Below, in pieces: positions 17,299 through 26,195 of a DNA stretch of 64,000 nucleotides. Made by a program: the position numbers and the translations under genes. Source of the stretch: Chlamydiales bacterium (GTDB lineage Bacteria; Chlamydiota; Chlamydiia; Chlamydiales; Simkaniaceae); contig JACKPR010000002.1 of NCBI GenBank assembly GCA_024233395.1, forward strand, positions 248,001 to 312,000, written 5' to 3'. The notes below the pieces were generated by a model that made no database searches, had not been told where the DNA came from, and saw nothing but the letters and a program-made list of their open reading frames with translations. How positions within the stretch are numbered: the stretch's first letter is position 1; each line of letters opens with the position of its first letter.

Positions 17299-17730
17299 AT
17301 GAATAGAGAAGATAAAAAAACGATAGCAGTGAACTTTCGAAAAGAACTTGAAACATTTACATCTGATGTTCATGAACTCTCAAAAAACTCTGGGCTCACT
17401 ACAAAACGAGAGTTTCTCCAGAGAATAGCAAACGATGTCAACAATCTTTATGCAAGCTCCATCAAGGTTCAAAAAGAGATCAATGATGACATCGAAGAAA
17501 TCGGATCCATTATCCAAAACATTTTTATTCAGCCTCTCACAATTAACCCTCATCATAATGTCACTATCCTAAAAGCTGTCGAATCTTTTAAGGGTGAAAA
17601 TGAAGAAGAAAGCGATCTTTCTCATATTATGCGTGAGTATGTAAAACATCCTGAGACAACAAAAAGCTTTATTCGAGAGCTGGAACTCCTCAGAGAAGAC
17701 CTCGACGCAGCTCTTAAAAAGATTGCCTAG
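17299..17730 (+). CDS. Hypothetical helical protein, 143 aa
   Basis: I do not recognise this protein. It is highly charged and predicted mostly helical, with no signal peptide, membrane segment or cysteines. The N-terminal half (residues 5-75) has heptad-like spacing suggesting a coiled coil, and the C-terminal part (residues 100-143) is a second helical pair. It converges on the nucleotide transporter gene with a 4-base stop overlap and has its own candidate promoter. The length and the upstream promoter support a real gene. Confidence 0.6.
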   Translation: MNREDKKTIAVNFRKELETFTSDVHELSKNSGLTTKREFLQRIANDVNNLYASSIKVQKEINDDIEEIGSIIQNIFIQPLTINPHHNVTILKAVESFKGENEEESDLSHIMREYVKHPETTKSFIRELELLREDLDAALKKIA

Positions 17731-19109
17731 CAAATCGCACGCTTTTCATTCACTGCTTTATGAAAAGTTCTTCCTAAAAAGATTGCAACGACAAGCCAAA
17801 ATGCCAGTAAGGGAAAGCAAAGAATTCCACTTAACATCAAATAGTGTGACCGCCCTGCTAAGACTCCCATTGTTTTTTGAAGAGGGGCTAATGTCATATT
17901 GAATAAGGAACCTGCCTGTTTTGATGAACGAGAACCAAAGGTTTCGATCCATGCTTGCGCTTTGAACTTCACATCGGTTGTCGTTGGAATATAAAGCTGC
18001 TTCAATGCAGGACCATTTAAGGCATAGTTAATTGCTTTAGAGCCCACCATCAAAACAAATAAAAAAGTAAGGGTGTCGAGACTTAAAAAACCAAAAAGGG
18101 CAAGCCCTACAATGATTGGCATTGCTGCAAGAGCGACCCCAACCCCAAGGAACCGGGTAACATTGCTAATTCCAAAAAGCAAACAAAAGAGGGAAACCGT
18201 ATTCACACTTGAACCATACACGCTAAGATAATGACTCAAAGCAACACCAGAATATTCTGAACTCGCAGCAATTTTAAAGTTAAAGTCAAAAATTGTAATG
18301 ACAACTTCATAAATGAAATTCGCAGCAAAAATACCGAGAAGATATTTGTTTTTTAACAAAAGCTTTAACCCTTCGAGAAATCCTGGTTCATCTTTGGATT
18401 CTTTCTCTTTTTCCTTTGTAAAAGAAGTCATGAGCTCTTTTGGGGTCGATCGAAGAAGATAGCGAACCAGAGGAATGATCATTAAAATGATCAAACTTAA
18501 ACAAAACATCGAAAGAAAATCGGTTGTACAATGCAATCGATGCGGGAGCCCACCAACCGAATAAGGTAAGATAATTCCACCTAACTGCCCCAAGGCCACG
18601 ACGAGAGGAAATCCCCTTTTTGCTGAAGTGGGGTCTGTGGTATCAGCAGAAAAAGCCCAAAAAAGAGCAACGACTAACGAGCCAAAACTTTCAACGAAAA
18701 GATACCAAAAATATCCCAGACCCATCTCAAAATAAGAAGAAAATGCTGCAGGATTTCCCTGAACTTTCAGCATGATTAAACTAAAGATGAGTATGGATAT
18801 CCCATAAAAGGCAGGAAGGATGACAAGCATTTTTTCTCGAGATGTTTTTTCGATCAACTTCGTATAAAACATGACAAGAGGAAGAAGGGTAATAACAGAA
18901 ACCGTTTTGGCAAAGGGAAGCTGAAATTTATCGACCATCTGAATAAAAATCGAATCTTTCAGGGGACGCAAGGTCCAATAGACTCCAATAATTAATCCAA
19001 AGATGAGCCCCATCCTTAAAAACTTTTTGAACTCTTCTTGTTCAAATGCTCCAAAGTTATAGCGACATAGTTTTTGAAAAAACCGTAATAAATAGCTCTT
19101 GTTATTCAT
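17727..19109 (-). CDS. Nucleotide transporter, ATP/ADP translocase (Tlc/NTT) family
   Basis: Integral membrane protein (460 aa) with about 11-12 hydrophobic helices, of the family by which chlamydiae and rickettsiae exchange host ATP for ADP or import nucleotides or NAD. Diagnostic features are the N-terminal GVYWTLRPLKDSIFIQMVDKFQLPFAK and the soluble loop TKEKEKESKDEPGFLEGLKLLLKNKYLL near the middle. It is a little shorter than classical NTTs (about 500 aa). Simkania encodes four isoforms with different substrates, and I cannot say which one this is. It is transcribed divergently from a LysR-type regulator, which may control it. Confidence 0.88.
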   Translation of the reverse strand: MNNKSYLLRFFQKLCRYNFGAFEQEEFKKFLRMGLIFGLIIGVYWTLRPLKDSIFIQMVDKFQLPFAKTVSVITLLPLVMFYTKLIEKTSREKMLVILPAFYGISILIFSLIMLKVQGNPAAFSSYFEMGLGYFWYLFVESFGSLVVALFWAFSADTTDPTSAKRGFPLVVALGQLGGIILPYSVGGLPHRLHCTTDFLSMFCLSLIILMIIPLVRYLLRSTPKELMTSFTKEKEKESKDEPGFLEGLKLLLKNKYLLGIFAANFIYEVVITIFDFNFKIAASSEYSGVALSHYLSVYGSSVNTVSLFCLLFGISNVTRFLGVGVALAAMPIIVGLALFGFLSLDTLTFLFVLMVGSKAINYALNGPALKQLYIPTTTDVKFKAQAWIETFGSRSSKQAGSLFNMTLAPLQKTMGVLAGRSHYLMLSGILCFPLLAFWLVVAIFLGRTFHKAVNEKRAIC

Positions 19110-19166
19110 AATATTTCCTCCTAAGACAAAACCTCATCCTAACTAATTGAGTTTTAATTGTATTGA

Positions 19167-19190
19167 CGATATATTAGATAATTAATATCG
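19167..19190. promoter_or_regulatory. Dyad in the npt/lysR divergent gap, candidate operator
   Basis: CGATATATTA and TAATATCG form an imperfect inverted repeat around GATAAT, containing an A/T-rich T-N11-A-like core typical of LysR boxes. It lies midway between the transporter and lysR starts. Confidence 0.35.
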
Positions 19191-19221
19191 AAAAAATCGA
19201 TTTGAAACCGAGGATAAAACT

Positions 19222-20100
19222 ATGAAAGACTTGATCGATGCGTCACCTATCATTGAGGACACAATTTTGCAGAACATAGAAAACTCTCTAAAAAGTTTAC
19301 GCATCGCAGATCTAGCCCTTTTTATCACGGCTGCCCAATTGGGAAGTCTTGGAAAATCTGCCCAAACTCACCACCTCAGCCAAAGTGGTGCAAGTGCTGC
19401 TATTCAAAGGGTTGAAAATGCTTTTGGTTTTTCACTCTGTACTCATGAAAAAAGACACTTTAGATTAACTCAAGAGGGAAAAGAACTCTTGCCTCATTTA
19501 GAGAAATGGCTCGAACAAATACGAAACCTGATTCATTCCAAAGATCAAACACCCATGCGACTTGTCACAACTCATGCGATTGCTCAAATCGCTATTCCTG
19601 CTCTTCTCTCTATCGAACCGATGCAATTTAAACAGATGAGACCTGACCATGCCTATCGCGCCATCTTGCAAAATGAAGCAGATATTGCCTTAGTATTAGA
19701 TAATGCTCCTTGGCAAGGGGTCATTACTGCCGAAATAAGTAGAGGTTATTTTCAACTCTACGCTAAGAAAAAAAATGAAATGAAAAAGAAAATCCTTCTC
19801 CCTGAAGATCAGATGGAGGTTTTATCCTTAAAACAACGATGGCAAGAAATTTATGGTTATCCCATTCCAATCAAATCCACAATTCCAAGTTGGTCACTTA
19901 TCGCAGATATTTGTGCAACCACAGATGAAGTGGGCTTCCTCCCCGACTTTCTAGGAGAAAAATATCAACTTCATCCCGTTCAATGGCAACCTTCTCCGAT
20001 TCCTTATCGTGTCTTAGCGATCCATCGCCACGCCCCCTCCCCTCTTCTTGATATTCTTTTGGATACCCTTCACTCAACATTCATCCCCCCGCCTAAATAG
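19222..20100 (+). CDS. LysR-type transcriptional regulator
   Basis: A 292-aa regulator. The winged helix-turn-helix spans about residues 30-95 (LFITAAQLGSLGKSAQTHHLSQSGASAAIQRVENAFG is the HTH core, with the wing ending RLTQEGKELL), preceded by an unusual 28-residue N-terminal extension. The C-terminal half is a periplasmic-binding-like effector domain. LysR regulators are rare in the reduced chlamydial genomes I know. The divergent layout with the nucleotide transporter suggests it senses a metabolite linked to energy parasitism; that is inference. It converges on rnz with a 21-bp gap. Confidence 0.85.
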   Translation: MKDLIDASPIIEDTILQNIENSLKSLRIADLALFITAAQLGSLGKSAQTHHLSQSGASAAIQRVENAFGFSLCTHEKRHFRLTQEGKELLPHLEKWLEQIRNLIHSKDQTPMRLVTTHAIAQIAIPALLSIEPMQFKQMRPDHAYRAILQNEADIALVLDNAPWQGVITAEISRGYFQLYAKKKNEMKKKILLPEDQMEVLSLKQRWQEIYGYPIPIKSTIPSWSLIADICATTDEVGFLPDFLGEKYQLHPVQWQPSPIPYRVLAIHRHAPSPLLDILLDTLHSTFIPPPK

Positions 20101-20104
20101 TGAC

Positions 20105-20137
20105 AGGGGATAAAATGTTGATTATTCATAATCCCCT
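20105..20137. terminator. Possible bidirectional terminator, lysR/rnz
   Basis: AGGGGAT (20105-20111) pairs with ATCCCCT (20131-20137) across a 19-base loop between the convergent genes. There is no T-run, so it is weak. Confidence 0.3.
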
Positions 20138-21039
20138 ATGGGAAATTCAAAACGTTTAAAGTCATCGGCAACTTCGACATTAGGAAAAATCTCTCGGGCT
20201 TCTTCTGCAAAGCATTCAAGATCGCGATAACGGGCTGAGAAGTGGGTCAGAATAAGTTTTTGGGCCCCTGCATTTTTAGCAATTTGAGCTGCTTGTTTTG
20301 CGGTCATATGATCGTGAGAAACAGCGAGATCTTTATGCTCTTCTAGATAGGTGCTTTCACAGAGAAAAAGTTTTGCTCCTTGAGCTAGATCTATAGCATT
20401 TTGACAATACTTTGTATCGATGACTGAGGTAAAAACATCTCCTTCTCGAACATAGCTGACATCTTCTAAAGCAATGGCTTTTCCATCAATGATGATCGAC
20501 CCTTTTTCTTCAAGTTCACGAACCTGAATACCCTTTAGGCCAGTTCTTTTTAATTTCTCTTTATCAAATTTAATCGTATCTGCTTCTTTAATACGCCATC
20601 CTAGATTATCGACTCCGTGATCGAGAAATTTTGCTTCAATGGTGAACGTTTCATCTTGGTGAACAATTCCTTCTTCGGAAACCGGATGTTCAATCACTTG
20701 AACATGATCGTGATAAATCGTTCCATAACGAAGGCGATCAAAATAAACCTTTCCACTTGCTGGATAATAGCAGTGGACGGGATGATCAATCCGATCGAGA
20801 TTGAGGCGCATGAGCATAGACCCCAATCCTAAGCAGTGATCTCCATGAAAATGACTCACAAAAATGCGCGTGACTGTAGGGGGAGCAATATCTGCAAAGA
20901 TAAATTGCCTTTGCGTTCCTTCTCCTGGATCAAAAAGGAGCCCTTCTTGATTCCAACGAAGAAGGTAGGCCCCATGATTGCGTAACCGCGTAGGTTGCTG
21001 CGAACTACATCCCAAAATGGTTAAATCACGTACACTCAT
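20122..21039 (-). CDS. rnz: Ribonuclease Z
   Basis: Metallo-beta-lactamase-fold endonuclease (305 aa, short form) that removes tRNA 3' trailers. The zinc motif SHFHGDHCLG (about residues 62-71) and the later ligands in SHDHMTAKQAA and LTHFSARY are present, and the N-terminus has GCSSQQPT in place of the usual GTGSGxPT. It fits an organism whose tRNA-Leu gene here does not encode CCA, since RNase Z acts on such precursors. It is the last gene of lon-hldE2-rhomboid-rnz, 5 bases after the rhomboid gene. It matches C. trachomatis CT346. Confidence 0.92.
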   Translation of the reverse strand: MSVRDLTILGCSSQQPTRLRNHGAYLLRWNQEGLLFDPGEGTQRQFIFADIAPPTVTRIFVSHFHGDHCLGLGSMLMRLNLDRIDHPVHCYYPASGKVYFDRLRYGTIYHDHVQVIEHPVSEEGIVHQDETFTIEAKFLDHGVDNLGWRIKEADTIKFDKEKLKRTGLKGIQVRELEEKGSIIIDGKAIALEDVSYVREGDVFTSVIDTKYCQNAIDLAQGAKLFLCESTYLEEHKDLAVSHDHMTAKQAAQIAKNAGAQKLILTHFSARYRDLECFAEEAREIFPNVEVADDFKRFEFPIGDYE

Positions 21040-21044
21040 GCTAC

Positions 21045-22139
21045 CTACACTGCTCCTTTAGAAAAGAAAGGAATGCGCCCAAGAATTATTCCAATGATCG
21101 CTCCACTAATGTGCGCCGTGTTTGCGATATTCATTGAGAAGTCTGCAATCTGGAAGCGGATAAGAAAAAACGAGACTAGCTGCAGAACCATCATCGCAAA
21201 AATGAAGATAGCTAAAAAAGCAATGGTCCCCTTTTGAAGAGGGTAACCCTCCCAGGGAGCGCGCCGTTGCCGCATCCAAATAAAACCAGCTAAACCACAG
21301 ACAATCCCCGAGTACCCAATAAAAAGAGGGCCACTCATTAAATATTGCAGGGTGTTGGAGAAGATCCCTATGATGAGTGTAACTGCAATGTATTGCCATT
21401 TTTTTGTTCTTTCTTCAACCTGTCTTCCAAGCATCCATAACCAAAGCATATTAAAGAGAATATGAAGGAAACTTCCATGGAGAAAAACAGGAGTCAATAA
21501 ACGCCAGACTTCCCCTTGCCGAATTTGAACAAATAGGGGTGCATCGAGTTCATCTTTTGACTCAGGCCATCCTAAAGCTACACCATAAAACCCATCCCAA
21601 ACAGCAGCATCACCTATTCTATTTTCGGAAAAGATTTCTTTGCTCAACTCCTCTCTATTTTCAGCTGTTGGCATATCATAAGAAAGGTCGATCATAAGGG
21701 GGGTTAAAGTATATTGTTTGGGATCTTTATCTTCCTTGGCAATATCGGCCATTTGATAGCCATTCCAGATATAAAGAAGGGCACAGACTAGAACAATAAA
21801 ACGGGTGATCGGCATTCTTGGGCGCATTCTTCCTCTGAGACGAATCGCTCGAAGGGGAAGCGGTTCTTCTTTCCCCCCTTCTTCCGCTTTATTTGCAGCG
21901 ATTCCTTGAGTATCGATAGGATGCTCTTTAACATTAAAACGGGGATCTTCAGGGTTTTTCTGGAACTCTTCAAGCCAATGAGTGGCTGTCTCAATCTCAT
22001 CCTCATGCATCACCCATATTTGAAAAGTATCTTTCTGGTGAGGATCAGGCTCATAATTGCATTCAATCTTCTCCTCCTGCAAAAAGGAGTAAAACTGATA
22101 AGCTTGTTTTTCCCCCTTAACAGTTCCTATTAAACGCAT
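21045..22139 (-). CDS. Rhomboid intramembrane serine protease, GlpG-like
   Basis: A 364-aa protein with a cytoplasmic N-terminal domain (residues 1-80, like the GlpG N-domain), a linker, and six or seven transmembrane helices. Rhomboid motifs are HGSFLHILFNMLWLW (HxxxN), the catalytic serine in GYSGIVCGLAGF (GxSG), and the catalytic histidine in NTAHISGAIIG. It would cleave membrane protein substrates within the bilayer. The insert at about residues 145-205 between the first helix and the core is large. Its start overlaps hldE2 by 10 bases, so it is coupled to the lon operon. Confidence 0.9.
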   Translation of the reverse strand: MRLIGTVKGEKQAYQFYSFLQEEKIECNYEPDPHQKDTFQIWVMHEDEIETATHWLEEFQKNPEDPRFNVKEHPIDTQGIAANKAEEGGKEEPLPLRAIRLRGRMRPRMPITRFIVLVCALLYIWNGYQMADIAKEDKDPKQYTLTPLMIDLSYDMPTAENREELSKEIFSENRIGDAAVWDGFYGVALGWPESKDELDAPLFVQIRQGEVWRLLTPVFLHGSFLHILFNMLWLWMLGRQVEERTKKWQYIAVTLIIGIFSNTLQYLMSGPLFIGYSGIVCGLAGFIWMRQRRAPWEGYPLQKGTIAFLAIFIFAMMVLQLVSFFLIRFQIADFSMNIANTAHISGAIIGIILGRIPFFSKGAV

Positions 22140-22615
22140 GTCTTGATTTTCTCAATGAGCTTTGAGGTTGAAAGTCCTGGAATAAGTTTAACAATGTGAA
22201 TCTTGCCCCCATGTTTTTTAACAACTTCGGCCTCGATGCAATTTTCTCCATACTCTGAACCATTGTTATGAACATCAGGCTTTATTTTTTCAAGAAGAGC
22301 AATAGGATCGGTTTCATCAAAGTATGTCACATAATCGACAAATTCAAGCGCTGCAACCATCTCTAAGCGATGTTTTAGAGTAACAATTGGTCTTAAAGGG
22401 CTTTTATATTTTTTTATTGAAGCATCAGAATTAAGAGCTAGAATCAAAACATCGGCTTGCTGAGAAGCTTCATGGATCATCTTTAGATGTCCCGCATGCA
22501 AAAGGTCAAAAGAACCATTCAATGTTGCAATCGTTTTTCCTGATTTTCGGATCTCTGCAACTTTTTCTTCGAGTTTTTCCGGCAAAATATATTTCGTTTT
22601 TGTCCAGGGAGTCAT
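22130..22615 (-). CDS. Heptose-1-phosphate adenylyltransferase domain (HldE C-domain/RfaE2)
   Basis: A 161-aa single-domain nucleotidyltransferase. The motif NGSFDLLHAGHLKMI has the HxGH signature, and SDASIKKYKSPLRPIV and GSEYGENCIEAEVVKKHGG match the HldE C-terminal (RfaE2) domain that makes ADP-heptose for LPS core or heptose signalling. The kinase domain is absent, so a separate HldA-type kinase would be needed. The family also includes other cytidylyl- and adenylyltransferases, so the exact substrate is not certain. The start overlaps the lon stop by 4 bases. Confidence 0.82.
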   Translation of the reverse strand: MTPWTKTKYILPEKLEEKVAEIRKSGKTIATLNGSFDLLHAGHLKMIHEASQQADVLILALNSDASIKKYKSPLRPIVTLKHRLEMVAALEFVDYVTYFDETDPIALLEKIKPDVHNNGSEYGENCIEAEVVKKHGGKIHIVKLIPGLSTSKLIEKIKTCV

Positions 22616-25107
22616 TTCTTCCTCTTGGGAAAAGCAATTTTGAAAACGTCATTATAGGTATCGACAAAATGAACTTTTAGTCCCTTCTTTAGGTAATCAG
22701 GAAGTTCATCATAATCTCTTTTGTTATCTTTCGGGAAAATCAGCATTTTTAATTTAGAGCGTTTAGCTGCAATGAGCTTTTCTTTTAGTCCTCCAATCGG
22801 AAGGACTTTTCCCGTAAGGGTCAATTCTCCTGTCATCCCTAAATCTTTTATAACAGGGGTTTTCATCGCTAAAGAAAGAAGCGACGTAACCATCGTAATT
22901 CCAGCTGAAGGCCCATCTTTAGGTGTTGCGCCTTCAGGAATGTGAATGTGAACTTCTTCTCCTTCAAAAAACTTTATTTTTGGAGCATATTCTTTGATAT
23001 GAGAGCTGACATAACTCCAGGCGATTTGAGCAGACTCTTTCATAACATCTCCTGCTTGACCTGTAAGTTTCATCTGAGTTTTTTCAGAAGGAGCATTAGA
23101 CGCTTCAACATAAAGTGTTGCTCCTCCCATTGCTGTCCAGGCAAGGCCTGTACAAACTCCTAGAGGTGTTTTGTCGTAATAACGATCTGAAGTAAAAATG
23201 GGTTTCCCTAGATATTTCTCAAGGGTTTTTTCTGAAATCGTGACCGATTTTATTTTTTTCCGTCCCTTTTTCTCAGAAGATCTGACAATTTCAACAGCCA
23301 CTTTACGAAGGATTTTCTTAATATTATTCTCTAATCCTCGAACTCCAGATTCACGGGCATAACGCTCAATTAACTCTTGAATTGCACCTGTTGTAAATTT
23401 AACTTGGTTTGCTTTTAGCCCAGATTTTTTTCGATTCCTTGGAATGAGATATTTTTTTGCAATCTCTACTTTTTCTTGTCGAATGTATCCTGACAGCCTA
23501 AGGATATCCATCCTATCTTTTAAGGGACCAGGTATTGTATCCAGAACGTTTGCAGTCACAATAAAAAGAATATTCGAAAGATCAGCGCGAACATCAAGAT
23601 AGTGATCCAAAAAATCTTTATTTTGTTCTGGATCCAAAACTTCTAAAAGAGCCGATGCGGGATCCCCTTGATAGCTTTGCCCCATTTTATCGACTTCATC
23701 GATCATAATCACAGGATTCATGGTTTGTGAAGCTTTCAGCGCTTGAATCATTTTTCCTGGCATTGCTCCGATATAAGTCCGACGATGCCCTTTGATTTCA
23801 GCTTCGTCTCTCATACCTCCTACAGAAAACCGGAAGAATTTACGGTTAAGGGCCCGAGCAACACTTTTTCCAATACTTGTCTTTCCAACTCCTGGAGGAC
23901 CAACTAAGCAAATAATACTCCCCTTTACCCCTTTCGTGAGTTTTCCAACGCCAATAAATTCAAGAATCCGTTCTTTAATGTCTTTTAAACCATAATGATC
24001 CTCTTCCAAAATCTCTTCCGCTTCAGCAAGATTGTGGTTTTCTTTACTATTTACGCCCCATGGAACAATGGTTAACCAATCAAGGTAATTACGTGAAACA
24101 GCATATTCAGCAGATTGAACATCAAGAACTCCTAACTTTTCCAGTTCTTCATCAATCACTTTCTGAACCTCTTCAGGAACTTTTTTATCCTTAAGTCGTT
24201 CTTGAAATTTTTCGGTATCGCTCGTCTTATCGTCTTTTTCGATTCCGAGTTCTCGCTTGATCGTTTTCAACTGTTCGCGAAGGAAAAACTCCCTTTGCGT
24301 TTTTGAAATGGTCGCTTCAATCTTCTGGTTGATGCTGCTTTGGAGCTTGCTAAGATCGAGTTCTTTTTTGAGTAGAACAAGGGTTTTATCAATCCTGTCT
24401 TGAACATCAAATGTTTGCAAGATATCTTGGAGTTCATCTCGTCCAGCAGTTGTGAGCGCTACAGCAAAATCAGCAAGTTTTCCTGGCTCGGTAAAATCTG
24501 AATGTCCCAGGAAAATTTGAAGTTCCTCTTTAAAAAGAGGGTTCAATTTAAGAAGTTCCTTAATGGTTGTGATGATACTAATCGAGTAAGCTTTAATAAT
24601 TTTTGATTGTTCTTGAGTAATCTGATCATCATGATAAGTAATTTTAGCCCGAAGGTATTTAGATTTAGGGATAGACTTATCAATCTTAATCCTTTTTTCC
24701 ATATTGAGAACAACTTGTGCTCCCCCTTGCTCTAAAGGGACGATCCGTAAAATCGTTGCCATCACCCCCACATCACAAAGATCTTCAAAGCTCATTTCAT
24801 AAATGTTTGCATCTTCATTCTTAGTTAAAAAGAGAGCCAATGTTTTGTGTGGAGACTTTGCTACAATCTTTAAGACCTCATAAAAAGGGCCGGGTTCAAT
24901 GACAAGAGGAGCCGCCATCCCTGGAAAAAAAGGACGCCTTGTTAAAGGAAGAATGAAAAGCTCATCTGGATAGGAAGCTTCCACGATTGGCTTCTTCTTG
25001 CTTCCAATCAATTTCTCTAAATCACTATCGATAAGTGAATCTGAAAGATCAAACTCCTCGTCCTCAGGATGTTCGTCCTCAGGCTCATTATTTTCATCGT
25101 GAACCAA
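22612..25107 (-). CDS. lon: ATP-dependent protease Lon
   Basis: Full-length (831 aa) LonA. Order: an acidic N-terminal extension (residues 1-45, rich in E/D), the substrate-binding LAN domain, a coiled-coil region, an AAA+ module with Walker A GPPGVGKTS and Walker B NPVIMIDEVDKM, and the peptidase domain with catalytic serine in TPKDGPSAGITM and lysine in PIGGLKEKLIAAKR. It degrades misfolded and regulatory proteins. It is first in the operon lon-hldE2-rhomboid-rnz. Its start is 20 bp from palindromic element E6. It corresponds to C. trachomatis CT344. Confidence 0.96.
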   Translation of the reverse strand: MVHDENNEPEDEHPEDEEFDLSDSLIDSDLEKLIGSKKKPIVEASYPDELFILPLTRRPFFPGMAAPLVIEPGPFYEVLKIVAKSPHKTLALFLTKNEDANIYEMSFEDLCDVGVMATILRIVPLEQGGAQVVLNMEKRIKIDKSIPKSKYLRAKITYHDDQITQEQSKIIKAYSISIITTIKELLKLNPLFKEELQIFLGHSDFTEPGKLADFAVALTTAGRDELQDILQTFDVQDRIDKTLVLLKKELDLSKLQSSINQKIEATISKTQREFFLREQLKTIKRELGIEKDDKTSDTEKFQERLKDKKVPEEVQKVIDEELEKLGVLDVQSAEYAVSRNYLDWLTIVPWGVNSKENHNLAEAEEILEEDHYGLKDIKERILEFIGVGKLTKGVKGSIICLVGPPGVGKTSIGKSVARALNRKFFRFSVGGMRDEAEIKGHRRTYIGAMPGKMIQALKASQTMNPVIMIDEVDKMGQSYQGDPASALLEVLDPEQNKDFLDHYLDVRADLSNILFIVTANVLDTIPGPLKDRMDILRLSGYIRQEKVEIAKKYLIPRNRKKSGLKANQVKFTTGAIQELIERYARESGVRGLENNIKKILRKVAVEIVRSSEKKGRKKIKSVTISEKTLEKYLGKPIFTSDRYYDKTPLGVCTGLAWTAMGGATLYVEASNAPSEKTQMKLTGQAGDVMKESAQIAWSYVSSHIKEYAPKIKFFEGEEVHIHIPEGATPKDGPSAGITMVTSLLSLAMKTPVIKDLGMTGELTLTGKVLPIGGLKEKLIAAKRSKLKMLIFPKDNKRDYDELPDYLKKGLKVHFVDTYNDVFKIAFPKRKK

Positions 25108-25127
25108 TTGTTAACCTCTTTAAACTG

Positions 25128-25255
25128 TACCGATCATGTTTTGAATTTGGTTTTTTTCTGCATAGCACCTATCTCTTGGATAAGAGGCTGCTTCGATAGA
25201 ACTCAATCTCGAGTGCTGATTATGGGAAATTCCCAAATTTAAAACACGATCGGTA
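25128..25255. repeat. Palindromic element E6 (128 bp, apparently truncated in one arm)
   Basis: TACCGATCATGTTTTGAATTTGG at the left end (two runs: TACCGATC and GTTTTGAATTTGG) is matched inverted at 25233-25255 with two mismatches. A CTCTT-GGAT-AAGAG hairpin near 25175 looks like the former centre, which leaves the left half about 25 bp shorter than the right. It lies in the divergent lon/tsaB gap. The ends are TA/TA. Confidence 0.55.
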
Positions 25256-25331
25256 AATATATTCTTGATTAGTCTATCATTCACCCTTACTTTTTGTATA
25301 CTGGCCCCTGCAAAATAAAAACAATGTCAGA

Positions 25332-25337
25332 TATAAT
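25332..25337 (+). promoter_or_regulatory. Candidate -10 box of tsaB
   Basis: Perfect TATAAT 35 bases before the tsaB ATG; the -35 region (about 25308, CTGCAA) is poor. AAGG precedes the ATG. Confidence 0.35.
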
Positions 25338-25371
25338 CTCAACACACGATATTTTTCAAAATTAAGGTGTT

Positions 25372-25893
25372 ATGAAGTTTTTGATTATTGATACAAGTGG
25401 CCCTGATAGCTTTGTTTCTTTATGTGATGGGGGGACTTGCAAAACAGAGCTCCTTCCCCCTATAAGGCAATCTCAAACACTTCTCCCTGCAATTCAAAAG
25501 TTATTAGACGGACAAACCATTGATTTTATCGCAATTGGGACTGGCCCAGGGTCTTATACAGGAACACGCGTTGGAGTCATGACAGCTAAAACCCTTGCTT
25601 TTGCATTGAAAATTCCTCTGATCCCATTTTGTAGTTTAAAAATTTATACCCCTGATGAAGAAGGCCCTTTTGCCGTTTTCAGTGATGCAAAATCAAGCGG
25701 AATGTTTGTATTAGAAGGGATCCGTACGCCTACATCAGTTTCTTTTAAAGATCCCTATATAAAGAAAGGAGAAAAACCTTTATCTAAAAGGCTAAACCTT
25801 CCCTTTTTAGGAAAATATCTTCTTGAAAAATTTCTTGAATCTGAAGGAGTCCCTTCACCTGAAATCGAGGTTTGTTACCTTAAAACCCCGTAA
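25372..25893 (+). CDS. tsaB: tRNA threonylcarbamoyladenosine biosynthesis protein TsaB
   Basis: A 173-aa ASKHA-fold protein, the dimerisation partner of TsaD in making t6A37 of ANN-decoding tRNAs. The N-terminus MKFLIIDTSG and the core AIGTGPGSYTGTRVGV are typical. It is shorter than E. coli TsaB (231 aa): the C-terminal half of the second lobe is reduced, as in other chlamydiae as far as I recall (CT343 region). The gene order tsaB-rpsU-dnaJ is that of C. trachomatis CT343-CT341. Confidence 0.88.
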   Translation: MKFLIIDTSGPDSFVSLCDGGTCKTELLPPIRQSQTLLPAIQKLLDGQTIDFIAIGTGPGSYTGTRVGVMTAKTLAFALKIPLIPFCSLKIYTPDEEGPFAVFSDAKSSGMFVLEGIRTPTSVSFKDPYIKKGEKPLSKRLNLPFLGKYLLEKFLESEGVPSPEIEVCYLKTP

Positions 25894-25897
25894 AATA

Positions 25898-25927
25898 TTG
25901 AATAATAAGGAGAATCTGGTATATAAT
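25898..25927 (+). promoter_or_regulatory. Promoter of rpsU with leader hairpin
   Basis: TTGAAT (25898-25903), an 18-base spacer and a perfect TATAAT (25922-25927). The transcript would have a leader of about 65 nt containing CTATCA-AAA-TGATAG (25937-25951), a small hairpin that could take part in S21 autoregulation (inference). Confidence 0.55.
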
Positions 25928-26000
25928 ACCTAAAGCTATCAAAATGATAGTACCGTTAAACTGAACAGAAATTTTAACACCTCTAGGATGTGATCGATTT

Positions 26001-26186
26001 ATGCCGAATGTAAAGGTTCGTACTGGCGAATCAATTGATAAAGCTCTTCGAGCTCTTAAAAAGAAGCTCGATAAAGAAGGAATCATGAAAGCTGCAAAAG
26101 CACACCGTTTTTATGACAAACCTTCTGTAAGAAAAAGAGCCAAGTCAAAGGCAGCTCTCAAGTACAAAGTCAAAAAAGGACGTTAA
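26001..26186 (+). CDS. rpsU: 30S ribosomal protein S21
   Basis: Small basic ribosomal protein (61 aa) of the 30S platform near the anti-Shine-Dalgarno. The sequence MPNVKVRTGESIDKALRALK and the basic tail (KPSVRKRAKSKAALKYKVKK) are those of bS21. AGGA lies 12 bases before the ATG. It stands between tsaB and dnaJ as in Chlamydia. Confidence 0.95.
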   Translation: MPNVKVRTGESIDKALRALKKKLDKEGIMKAAKAHRFYDKPSVRKRAKSKAALKYKVKKGR

Positions 26187-26195
26187 CAACTAGTT

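Noticed and set aside
25209..25222. GAGTGCTGAT upstream of lon, like half of a CIRCE site
   Set aside because: The partner TTAGCACTC is not present 9 bases upstream; the sequence belongs to palindrome E6.
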